Below are positions 54,582 through 64,000 of a stretch of DNA of 64,000 bases, piece by piece. Position 1 is the first letter of the stretch. Every line of letters starts with the position of its first letter. The notes below the pieces were generated by a model. It was given only the letters and a program-made list of their open reading frames with translations, was not told where the DNA came from and did not search any database. Made by a program: the position numbers and the translations under genes. The DNA comes from Hirsutella rhossiliensis (taxonomy: Eukaryota; Ascomycota; Sordariomycetes; Hypocreales; Ophiocordycipitaceae), in the NCBI RefSeq assembly GCF_020360975.1, contig NW_025408679.1, forward strand, positions 2,046,001 through 2,110,000, read 5' to 3'.

Positions 54582-56846
54582 ATGGCCCGGACGCCAAATC
54601 GACGGAAGGCGAAGACAAAAGCGGGGCCCAAGCCGAAGCTCGCAGGAGCAGCGGCCGGGGCAGGGGCAGGGGCAGGGGCAGGGAGTCGCGCAAAGCCGTC
54701 GAGCGTACGAGTGGACCAACGCATCCGGCAGAACGCGATAAACGACGCGGAGCTACGCGCCAATGCGCAGACGATCCTCTCTGCGATCCACGAGTCTCGG
54801 CCAAGGAATACGACCTCGGCGTACGCACCGAAGCAAGAGGAATTCGAGCAATTCTGCCGCCACAAACAGTACTGTGACGGCGCTACGGTCACAGAGGAGA
54901 AGCTCCTCCTCTTCCTCGTCGAGGAGGTGGCCGGTCGGCCCTTGAAGGTCAGGAGCCGCAAGGCCGCCACTGATACTCCGCAGGACGAGACCCGCCTGGC
55001 CTGGCGGTCGGTCCGAACTTATGTCACCGCAATCACGGATCTTTACCGGACGCAGAAGGCCCTCGGAATGAATACGCACCCGTCGCCGCGCGAGGACAAC
55101 GTACGAGAGTACCTCAAGTCCCTACAGCGCCGGGACGCCCAACGAGACAGGGAGAACTATGCCGATAAAGGCCGCGATACTCTGCTCGATGGTTACTCGG
55201 AGTCCGAGTTCGAACGAGTATGCCACGAGCTGTGGGCCCACAGCGGCACATCGCCCGAGTGTCATTTTCGGACCCTCGTGGATCTCCTCTTTGGCCATTA
55301 TCTTCTCACCCGTGGCGGCGATCGTCGGGCTGCAGAGATCTCAGACCTATTCACCTTTGAGTTTGCCGGGGAGGGCTCGACCCGGTGCATGCCGCTCATC
55401 TTTACGACACGAGCCGGCAAGCAGAACCAGCACGGCCGCCTCGAGACCGCCGGCGCGTATCGGAATAGGAACCCGCTAATCTGCATCTTGGGTGGCCTCT
55501 CGTTCTACCTCTTGTATCGTTGGGATCTCGGTAGTGAGCCGTTTCCCGATTTCAGCAGGCGGTCCTCGTGGTACGACATCCGGCTAATCAAGGGTAACGG
55601 CACCGGCCGGACGGCGGCTTTCTCGTACAACTCACAGCGCGAGTGGGTTGTCAAGGCCTTCGCCTACGCCGGCGTCACGTCGCAGAAGAAGACGCATATC
55701 GGCCGCAGCTCGGGGCGAGGACGGCTGAACTAAAGGGGATTAGCGAAGACCAGATCCGTCGCGCGGGTCGTTGGAACCAGGAGCAGATGGTCGGCTGTTA
55801 CCTGAACTCGTTGCCTCGCAAGTTCATGCGTACGATGGCCGGGCACCCGCCACAGGCCGGGTGCTTCGAGATACGCCGTGCCGGCGTGACGCCGCCGGAG
55901 GTCCTGCTCTCGATGATCTGGCCCGAGCTGGACCGTTGGCGAGGCCGGTTCGGTCCCGGTACCGAGCAGGAGAACGACCTGGCAGCGATGGGTTCGACGA
56001 ACCTCATCTTCTATTTACGGGAGGTTGTCTTGCAGGATTCCGTTGTCCTGATGAAGAAATACCCCGGCAGCCCCGTTTGGAACCACCCGGTCTTCCGGCA
56101 TCCGGCCTACGCCCCGTTCGCGCACCAGCTATCGGACTTCATCCTTGAAGAGGAGCGTCCAAGCCAGCTTGCAGTCCTAGTCCAGGCGATGCCGGTCCTC
56201 GCGGACTATCTTAAATCCATCGACGCGCGGAACGAAGCAAGGACGATCCAGCTTAAAACAGAGCTAAGCGAGCAGCTTCGAGCCACCGAAGAACGTCTTG
56301 CGGTAGCCCAGTCGTCCCTTTTTCGAATGGTTTCAACTTCCGTTACGGCCGCGACGACCACCACTGCCACCACGGCCCCGGCCGTGGTTGATGTCGTTGG
56401 GCAGGGAGGACGAGGAGATGGAAGCCGATTCGTCTCGGCTCAGTCGAGCATTGTTGATAGCCGTGCCACGAGCCCGACGGCGACAGATACGATCACGGTT
56501 AAGACAGAGCCACCGCCACGGTATCAGATGTGCCGAGCAGTAAGATGGTCGAGGCGCTCTGGAGCGAGTGGACGGTTGGCCTTCGAGGCGGGCCAGCCAT
56601 TGCCGACCTCGACGGTAGATGGGAAGCCGGTGGCGCGCCGGGCGACAAAATGAATATGCAGTGGTATTCGTTACGGCTCGAGGTTATAAGGAGATTCGCA
56701 AGGTGGCGAAGGCCCACAGGTGTAGCGAGGAGGCCGCGATGCACATTGTCAACTTACAACAGCAGCAAACCGGCTGCTCGCTGGACTTATTTTGCAAACA
56801 GCTCCGAGCCAACAGAAAGGCAAAAGTTGTACAACTAAAGAGGTAG
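54582..56846 (+). pseudogene. Crypton tyrosine-recombinase transposase with GCR1-type C-terminus
   Basis: The ATG at 54582 (MARTPNRRKAKTKAGPKPK) begins a basic N-terminus with a GGGGCA microsatellite encoding AGAGAG. The core is a tyrosine recombinase: first Arg in LLTRGGDRRAAEISDLF, HxxR in KKTHIGRSS, and the nucleophile region NQEQMVGCYLNSLPR. A long linker precedes a C-terminal GCR1_C-like DNA-binding domain (VEALWSEWTVGLRG ... EIRKVAKAHRCSEEAAMHIV ... GCSLDLFCKQLRANRK). This architecture is that of fungal Cryptons, which insert by recombination without TIRs. Three frame changes, at GGGG 55712-55715, AG 56543 and GGG 56621-56623, are each repaired by one added base, so the gene may be intact. 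No intron needed. Confidence 0.88.
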
Positions 56847-58076
56847 AAATACACTATTTTTGTTTCTCCCCTCGTAATTTGACGAGCTCGTCGAGCCTTG
56901 AGAGCCCTTCAAGACGCGGCGTTCCGGGCGGCGGTCGGCCGTCCGGCCGACCGTGGACAAGGGTGGATATTGGAAGCCGCTGAGGGCACGGACGCTAAAC
57001 TGCGGTGTTGTGGCGCTCAGCCGCTGAATCAGCCACCAAAACCCCGCTGTGGATATCCTATTGATAATGTGTCGCCGCAGGCGTGATCTTAAGTGGTGAT
57101 GCCATCCTTCCGCAACTGCTGAAATCTCTCTCCGTTTAGGCAGATAATGATGCTACAGTGAGAAAGTGTAGACTGTCTCAACTGAATGTGTTCACAGCTA
57201 GCTGAGGAACTGGAACGAGCTTCAGAAAGGGAAATCAGAGCAAAACTCAGGAAACGGGCGCCGGCTCCAGAACTTCCCAGCTCGTGTGGGTCCGGTCGAG
57301 GGCGACTGCCGAGACCCCACATGGGACCAGCCCGTTACACCGCGCGGTCCACGTGGCTGTGGAATGTCACGCGTATTTTGAAGACGCGTTGGCAAATGCG
57401 TCCTCGGCTGGGAACTACCCTACGGTACCTTACCAAGGACTCCGTCAATATACCCAGCGATCGATATCGATCGATTCAAAGCCGGACGAAATCGATCGAT
57501 TTCGAAGCCTGATCTGGGCAGATGCATATGAGCCAATGGTACCAAGTCAAGGAGCTGGACGGAGACACGGTCATTGGAACATCACCGACTGGGTACTCGA
57601 ACGACCATCACAGCCTACACTGGCTCAAACCGTTGCGATTGAACTTACTTCTATTCAATTCTGTCTGACAGCTCTCAACATATATATACATAGTGGCACG
57701 TCCGTGCCACTATCCAGTGACTCACCACTTGTAAGTGCTGCCTAAACATGTCTTGGTCCATGTCTCATACCAAGTCAACAGTTTCGTAGCAGGAACATTG
57801 CTCGTGCTTCGCCGAGCAGTCCATCCGACAACTAAGCACTCCGGCATCCAAATCGACCACGTCTGCTAGCCCCCTACTGTGACGGCTCAAGTGCACGAAC
57901 AAGGTCGAGTGCGACTTGGGTAAAGTGATTGTCTACAAAGAAGGAACGAGATTCCTAAGACTTTGACTTCCGCTATTTTACATGGGTAAAAGTGGGGATG
58001 AAAGTCACATGATAGTTCCCTCACACCTACATATCCAGCAGCAGCAGCAGCACTCGAAATCCAAACCGCCCCCGGG
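56847..58076. other. Non-coding between Crypton and Argonaute
   Basis: No gene recognised. Holds a 10-bp hairpin CGGTCGGCCG-TC-CGGCCGACCG (56932-56953), two perfect palindromes (57458-57473 and 57487-57504), hairpin ATAGTGGCAC-GTCC-GTGCCACTAT (57690-57713), and a CAG microsatellite near 58035. The right end is the Argonaute 3' region. Confidence 0.55.
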
Positions 58077-61000
58077 CTAGATGTAGTACATGGTGTCCTG
58101 CAGCGTCTCGTGGACCTGGCGGCTCGCGGCGGGCGCGGTCTTGCCGGTGGTGGAGACGCTGTCGGTGTCGCTCGCCTCGAAGATCTCGGGCCGGTGGGCG
58201 CGGGCGCGCTCGCACACAATGTCGGCGTAGTAGGCGGGCGGGCAGATGCTGACGGCCTGTGGCGCGGCCGTACAGGTAGCACAGCTCGTGGGTGAGGCGC
58301 TCGAGCTCGTTGGCGGCCGTGGCCTTGTACTTTGGCGAAAGATCTCGTCGAGGATGACGGTGTAGTGGGCCGGGCGGGCGGTGCCCTTGAGGGCGTGGTG
58401 GGCCGTCAGGAAGAAGTCCCAGTAGCGGGCCTGGGTGACGCCGCGGTCGACGACGGTGCCGTTGCGGATGTTGCCCGAGTCGGACATGACGTCGCTGCTG
58501 GTCGGGAAGAAGCGCGTCTGGTGGCGCTTGACCGAGACGATAATGGTCAGGCGCGGCGGCGACGCCTTGGCCGGATACTTGGCGCGGCAGGCCTGGCGGA
58601 TCGACGGCAGCTCCAGCTCGAGCACCTGCGAGAACTGGCCCTCGGACACGCCGTCGCGGAAGATGACGATGTTGTCGGGCAGGGCGCTCTGGTTGTGCTT
58701 CTGCCACAGCTCGAGGCGCGACTTGAAGGCGTCGACGAGGTGTGCGCTCAGCATCTCCTGCTTGGACGGCTGCTCCCACGAGCAGGCCGGCCACTGGGCC
58801 AGGTCCTTGTCGATGCTGGCCACGAGCCCGACCAGGCTGGGCGCCTCGCACGCGTCGCGGGCCGTCGTCATGTTGGTCGGGTGCGTCACGTCGTAGCCGG
58901 CCACCATGGTCTTGCCCTCCTTGAGCAAGCCCACGTCCTCGCGTAGCCGGTGGTTGACGCCGCCGGCCTTGAGGTTGACCTTGAGGCCGACGTTGGCGTA
59001 GTACATGAAGTTGTTGGGCTTGAGCAGGTGCTTGGACGTGACGACGCTCGTGTGGATGCCAAAGGTGCAGTCGCCGAGGCTCTTGATCTTCGAGTACAGG
59101 CCCTGGCTGTCCTTTTCCGTGAGGACAAAGAAGACGTACTGGATCCGGCTGTTCTTGGCCCACGTGAAGAAGTTTTCGAGCCCGTCGCCCATGGCCCGCT
59201 CCCAGCTCGTAAACATCTTGCCGTCGCCCGGCACCTGGGGCGAGTCCTTGATGCGGATGCCCATGTTGCTGCCCAGGAACTTGGCAAAGTCCTTCATGGC
59301 CGACACCTCGATGATGGGGCTGTCGCTGCGCTTCATGACGTTGAGAAAGGTCCAGCGATCAATCATGGCCCCGGGTTTGACCACGCGCACGTTGCGCATG
59401 TTCCAGCTGCCGTTGAAGGGCGACACGTCGGACCGCTTCTGCTGATTGTTGAGGTAGCTGATCATGGGCACGTTGAGCACCCGGCCGCGGACCGTGAGGA
59501 GGCTCTTGTCGACCGAGATGCCAAAGGGCCTGAGGCTGTTGTCGTCGAGCCCGAGCGTCTTGCGGCCGTCGGCGCTGATGGACGTCGCGTTGGAGTAGGG
59601 CGAGCGGCATGCCACGTCCAGCATGGCCGTTGTCTCGTTCATGGTGAGGCGCGCCTTGACCGACTGGCCCGGCTGGATCTCGATGACCTCGGCAGGGAAC
59701 AGCGTCGGCTTGTCGGAGCGGCCGAGGTTGACCAGCGGGTAGTCCTGAGCGTTTTCTTGTACTCTGCAGCCACGGGTCAGTCCTAGTCCAAGAAGAAGAA
59801 ATGGCATCCAAAACTCACTCATCTTAAAGTAGTCAAAGACGGAATGTACTGGCCGCCGCCTTTGCCGTCGTTGAGGAAGAACTGCACCTGCTTGGGCCCC
59901 GGATACTCGTAGTTGGGCGCAAACTTGAGCGGCTTGCCGTCGGCGGGCTTCTGGCGGGACAGCTCCGACTGGCTCACGATGGCGTGGATGGACTTTGTGC
60001 GGCGCACCGCCTCGCCCGTCGACAGCGTGATTTCGGCCCAGACGCGCGTCTTGGGCATGAACTTGGCAAAGGCCTTGATCTTTCGCATGGCCTGGTTGTC
60101 AAAGCCTGCGTCGGGCGGATCTGGAAGCGGTCAAAGAGGTCGGCGAGGCGGCCGGCGGCGCGGAAGACGCCGTGGCTGACGTTTGCGTTGAGCAGCAGGC
60201 GGCCGGTGCCGAGGCGGGCCGACTGGAAGAAGCCGCGGGCGGCGATGAGCTGGTGCCAGTCCTGGAACAGGTCGGTAGCGGCCTCGTCCCTGCCAAAGGG
60301 GAAGAAGCGGGCGCTGCCGACGGCCGAGATGTCGTGCAGCTTGGAGCGCGGGCCGTGGCCGAGGACGACGTTAAGGGCGTCGACGACGTCCGGGTACTTG
60401 GGGAAGAGGTCGTCGACAGGGCCCTCGCTCATGGAGCCGACGTACTTGAGCAGGGCGTCGAGGGGCGCCTCGGTCGGGCCGTGGATGGTGGCCTCGATGA
60501 CGTCCCAATTGTTGCCGCTGGTCTCGACGGCGAGCCGGAACCGCAGCGGGTTCTCGGCCAGCTTGAGCTTCTGGAGCGAGACGAGCTGGCTCTTGTACTC
60601 GGTGGCAAGCACCAGCGTCTTGTCGGCGGCCTTGAGGGTGGCGAGCAGCTCGCGCACGGCAAAGTAGAGCTTGCGGCCCTTGACCTCGCGGCTCGCGGCC
60701 TTGACCGACTTGGACGGCTCGCCCGACGACGTCTCGGAGCCGACCTGGACAAACTCAAACGTGTACTTGTACAGCACCATGGGCTTGAAGTTGACGTTGA
60801 AGTAGTTGGACCACAGCGTCACGGGCTGGCCGTTTGTGCCAAAGGCCGGCCGCAGCGGAAACACGTCGGTGGACCGGGCCTGGAGGGGGGCCGCCTGGAT
60901 GTTGGCCTTTGCCATCTGCGCAGCGAGGCCGGCGGCCGACGACGCCTGCGTCTTGATGAGGCGGTCCTCGAGGGCCGTGACGGCAGGGTCGGGCGGCGGG

Positions 61001-61253
61001 AAGGATCCATTGACGCTGCGGGCCTTGTCAGCGGGCCGGGTGTCGAGCATGGAAGACGGGGGCAGGATACATACTTGTAGGCCAGTTCAGTCGTCGTGTC
61101 GCGCGGCCGGCCCCCGCGACCGCGATAGCCTCCGCGGTCACCGTCGCCGCGGCCGCGATAGCCTCCGCGGCCGCCCCGGTCAGAGTAGCCGCCCCGGTCT
61201 CCGCCCCGGCCGCGTCCGCCTCTCCGGCCGCGGTCTGCCATTGCAACTGCCAA
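58077..61253 (-). CDS. Argonaute (QDE-2-like), with small indels
   Basis: RNA-silencing slicer protein. Arg/Gly-rich start MADRGRRGGRGRGGDRGG (ATG 61241; upstream ATG 61253). A probable intron begins GTATGT near 61073. N and L1 domains follow (DVFPLRPAFGTNGQPVTLW, FFPFGRDEAATDL), then PAZ (60090-59840, KIKAFAKFMPKTRVWAE), intron 59818-59764 (GTGAGT, CTGAC, CAG), L2/MID, and PIWI. The catalytic tetrad is visible: D in GYDVTHP, E in KQEML, D in FRDGVSEGQ, H in ARPAHYTV. Ends LQDTMYYI. Frame breaks near 61073, 60113 (CCC), 59841 (CC), 59744 (GG), 58338 (TTT) and 58256-58262 all look like lost bases; the last two cancel and garble about 24 codons after DEIF. Probably a real, functional gene with sequence errors, but a young pseudogene is possible. 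Confidence 0.88.
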
Positions 61254-62405
61254 GTCTATCTCCAGGGACGTGTCAAAAAGAAAAGTAAAAATAGCGCGGA
61301 CCGAGCAAGGTCTATCGCGACAGGCCAGGGTCTTGGCCGGGGCACGGCAGCGGGGGGCTTACACGTTATTTATATATGAATACACCTAGGTGCACGCCAA
61401 GGCGGTGAGCAAGCAGGGCAGTCGCCGTTTGCGCGTGGCGGCAGAGGCCGTGACGAGGGCTGTGAAGAGGAACGTGTGCGAGGCAAGCGCAGGCGCAGGG
61501 CTCGGGCGTTTGCTGGCTGTGAGGAAGAGCACGGGCTCGCACGAAGTGAATGGCGCGATGAGATGGGCCAGTGTTGGGTGACGGGCGACGGGCGGGCGGG
61601 GAGAGAGAGACTTGCAGGAGCCGAGGCCCGTCCCGTTGTCCTTTTATCCTTTTTAGCCAGGTCCTGTTCCCGCAGACTGTGCACCTCGATGCGCCCGCTG
61701 TTCACGACACACTAGAGAACAGGGCCGGAGAGGATGCTGGCTGGCCTGGCATCGTCGACGAGGTTGCAAAAATCAGGACGCAGAGAGGGCGGCGAGGTGG
61801 TAGTTGGGACCGAGTCAAGAGCGGGCCGAGCCTCGCGCGCTATGTACATGGCCGGGACATGTACGTATAAGGGGTAGTTAACAATCCACCGCATTGCGCT
61901 ATCCATACACTTAGCCGTCGCCGACGAGCCAAAAAAACATATCTCCGGCAAGGAGGAAGTATGACTCTCGGCGATGGACAAGATCTTCAGGCTCAGAATG
62001 ACATAGATGCACAGGTAACACAAGAAATACGTCAGAGCTGTGGTCGCAAACCAAGGACATAATCGAAGGGACGGCGCTGCGGCTTCTGCAGGAACCTAGG
62101 GCATAACGCGAGAACTTGTCAGAGAGCTCTAGAGACGTCTGAGGAAAACTCTCACGAAGAGAGCATGCCAAGTGGGCATTGATTGTGTAACAATAGGTGT
62201 GATCTCTTGTATTCCCTTGTGTCTCGTTGTGTCTGTCCCTCTTGCGATGCCCTCTTCTAGGCTCCCTATTTATATCCCCTTTTCAGTTGTATAGGTACAA
62301 TATCTAGGAGGCTGGGCTCCTTTCCCAGCCCCCCCTTTGCATACTGACTTTCCCTATCCGTAGTCGCCGAGAGCTCTTTCAGCTTCCCCCGTATATGCAG
62401 TCTCT
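61254..62405. other. Non-coding, possible solo-LTR-like sequence
   Basis: No gene seen. The upstream part is presumably the Argonaute promoter. Around 62187-62340 the sequence TGTAACAATAGG ... CTATTTATATCCCC followed by hairpin GGCTGGG/CCCAGCC (62312-62332) resembles an LTR promoter, but no second copy or duplication was found. Confidence 0.4.
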
Positions 62406-62777
62406 CTACAGCCTATGTGGCTGCCTAATGCGGTCTCTAAAGGGATGATTGTGAGGCTCGCACTTCGCGGTGGGCTGCACAGTCCAGCCGCCTCCCGCTC
62501 CAGGCTGCTTCTTAAGCCCAAGGGCGAACTTGCAGTCGGTGCATTGTGACGATGTGTTCGGCCGGCTCTTCGACTCGTGTACGCCTGGGTCGTGGTTATC
62601 AACGTACGGGCCGTACTTCGTGCAGATGAGCAACACATAGGTCGGCGCACGAGCCGAAGGCTTCGCATTCCGGCGCCTAAGGCCAAAGCCGATCTCCCAG
62701 CCTACGGTCTTGCAGGCACGAGTAGCCTCGGCCTCGGACTCGTAGGTGGTAGAGAACACAGTGCTCATGGACTCCAT
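62406..62777 (-). pseudogene. MULE transposase N-terminal relic (FAR1-like domain)
   Basis: Reads MESMSTVFSTTYESEAEATR, then GWEIGFGLRRRNAKP, CTKYGPYVD, SSQCTDCKFALGL and KCEPHNHPF. The spaced Cys pair and HNH ending are those of the FAR1/WRKY-GCM1 zinc domain that opens MULE transposases. No catalytic core follows, so it is a truncated copy of an element different in sequence from the one at 2.6-5.5 kb. Confidence 0.75.
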
Positions 62778-63366
62778 AGCGGCGAGTGGTACGGTGACGT
62801 GGGTGGCACGGTCGTGACGGGGGCGGAGCGGCGGTGATAACGGCGTTGCAACCGATTAAGGCGTTGTTAAGATATCGCGAAAAGCTTCACTTACGGGTGA
62901 CTGTGTGATGTTGCGCGGCGTGCCTTGTGTGCCGGGGAGGTTTGCCTTGAGGAACGAAGAGACGAAAGGATCCTTCTTCCGCCACCTCCGTAAGCTCGGG
63001 CCACTTAGCGCCCCGTGCGAGCTGCGCCAGCCTTCACCGCCACCTTCCACTCGGCTTCATGCCTTTCCCGAGCCACACAACAACTTCTCCCCTCCCTCTT
63101 TTTTTCCGTTCTCGCCTCCACCGCCCGCGTTGACCGCTCCGGCTCCGGCCCCGCTGCCCGGGCCGGAGCCCTACTTCGACCATGGTCCAGCCCGGCCCCC
63201 CGATGTCCATTTGGATACGGATCCTGTGCTGGGAGACGGTCTACCCCAGAAATCGACGTCATGGGGCCCTTGTCGTATGGGCAAGGACACCATCCACTCC
63301 GCCAAGAACCGTACAACACATGATTGGCCCTCCCGTTTTGCGGGATGTGCTTCTAACCCTAAGCCC
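62778..63366. other. Unassigned sequence before the third Helitron fragment
   Basis: GCCTTGAGGAACGA at 62944-62957, next to CGAAAGGA, repeats the motif found at the edges of blocks A and B. A Pro-rich open frame (63060-63180) has no recognised family. A left boundary of the Helitron fragment could not be placed. Confidence 0.45.
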
Positions 63367-64000
63367 CGGCGCAACCATCCACTCGTCAACCGGTATAATA
63401 AGTCATTGGCGGTCGGCCTTCGCCACAATCACGACGTCTCGATGATCTTGACCAAGACCAAGGGCCTGGCCATGGTGTACTACATCACGAACTACGCCAC
63501 CAAACTGGATACGCCGATGTGGAAACGCATCGCTCTCGCCGCCGAGGTTGGCCGCCACCTTCGCGAAGCCGGTCGTCCGACGTCTCGCGTACCAGATCCC
63601 GCCCTGCCCGACGACAGGCAGCAGGCAGTATTGAATGAAAGCCGTCAGTTCCTGATGAGAACGGCAAACCGCATCTTCTCCGAGCGACAACTCTCGGCCG
63701 TGGAGGTCTGTTATCACCTCCTTGGATATGACACCGACTTTACCAACGTGCCGCATTGGTCTTTTCTGAACTTGACGGCCCTCTACTGGGCGATCTTTCG
63801 GCTTTGGGCACATCTCCGCCATCAGGCCGGCGAGCTGACGGACGCTAAACAGCCCGCGGAGACAATCCGTCTGAGGCAAGGAGGGCGGACCCTTTATACC
63901 TAGACGCGTACGCGTACCGGGGCCATGTTCTACGAGAGCTATGCCTATATGACTATATGTCAATGATTTATTTGGTGCGTCGGAAAGGCCGGAGTGAAGA
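63367..64000 (+). pseudogene. Helitron Rep fragment, third copy (runs off window)
   Basis: Begins RRNHPLVNRYNKSLAVGLRH NHDVSMI; the matching block in copy 2 is HSMVNRWNRAMAVGLRHNHD. It contains the tyrosine motif VYYITNYATKLDTPMW and ANRIFSERQLSAVEVCYHLL. The frame breaks at a TAG (63901) and then continues as AYRGHVLRELCLYDY in another frame to the window edge. HUH and helicase parts are not in view. It is clearly divergent from copies 1 and 2, so another subfamily. Confidence 0.82.

Noticed and set aside
57284..57745. 153-codon plus frame between Crypton and Argonaute
   Set aside because: No recognisable motif, runs through palindromic DNA, and no splice or promoter context.
58027..59163. 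378-codon open frame on the minus strand, overlapping Argonaute
   Set aside because: Arg/Gln/Pro-rich out-of-frame reading of the Argonaute PIWI domain; only a short piece of it (about 58335-58262) is the true frame, because of two cancelling indels.
58332..59786. Long plus-strand open frames opposite Argonaute
   Set aside because: Antisense shadows of a GC-rich coding region; no family signature.
61370..62171. Small minus-strand frames upstream of Argonaute
   Set aside because: Short, overlapping in different frames, with no family resemblance.
1..64000. tRNA, rRNA, CRISPR arrays, telomere repeats
   Set aside because: Looked for T-loop GTTCGAATCC-type words, spaced direct repeats and TTAGGG runs; no convincing instance.

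Overview
The window reads as a repeat-rich accessory region of a filamentous ascomycete genome (Pezizomycotina, possibly Sordariomycetes). The evidence is short introns (about 50-80 nt) with CTAAC/CTGAC branch sites, a fungal cytochrome P450, a QDE-2-like Argonaute, and fungal transposon families (Fot1/pogo, MULE, Crypton, chromodomain Ty3/gypsy, Helitron). No bacterial-type genes, tRNA, rRNA or CRISPR arrays were seen. GC content is high, and most of the DNA is mobile or derived from mobile elements.

Layout. 0.1-2.1 kb: broken pogo/Fot1 transposase. 2.56-5.54 kb: MULE with 78-bp terminal inverted repeats. 6.28-8.05 kb: intact four-exon P450, the best host-type gene. 8.1-10.5 kb: non-coding, with an array of small GC-rich hairpins. 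10.5-17.15 kb: Ty3/gypsy chromodomain element (copy 1, + strand). 17.15-18.57 kb: N-terminal part of a Helitron gene (- strand). 19.5-20.9 kb: first copy of an unrecognised protein family, called P here. 22.3-29.25 kb: Helitron Rep-helicase copy 1. 29.8-34.1 kb: block A (MYND zinc-finger gene, P gene, GC-rich 72-bp-type repeats). 34.2-40.2 kb: Helitron Rep-helicase copy 2. 40.6-46.4 kb: block B, a near-duplicate of block A whose P gene is split by a 1.3-kb TRIM-like retroelement. 46.4-53.0 kb: second Ty3/gypsy copy, inverted. 53.0-54.25 kb: the missing middle of the Helitron gene from 17 kb. 54.6-56.85 kb: Crypton. 58.1-61.25 kb: Argonaute (- strand). 62.4 kb to the end: a MULE N-terminal relic and a third Helitron fragment running off the window.

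Three conclusions stand out. (1) The two inverted Ty3/gypsy copies bracket a 29-kb segment that is flipped relative to an earlier state. One Helitron gene is split between 17.15 and 53.04 kb, with the same 5-bp target duplication (ATTTG) at both distant edges and its reading frame intact across the join. This is either a real inversion or an assembly orientation error. (2) The MYND gene plus the spliced P gene form a duplicated module flanking a Helitron. P occurs four times with a conserved intron position and may be an undescribed Helitron-associated gene. (3) Most frameshifts, in genes as different as Argonaute, Crypton, MULE, Helitron and P, are explained by a missing base in a short homopolymer. 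Much of the apparent decay may therefore be sequence error, and several genes called broken here may be intact.
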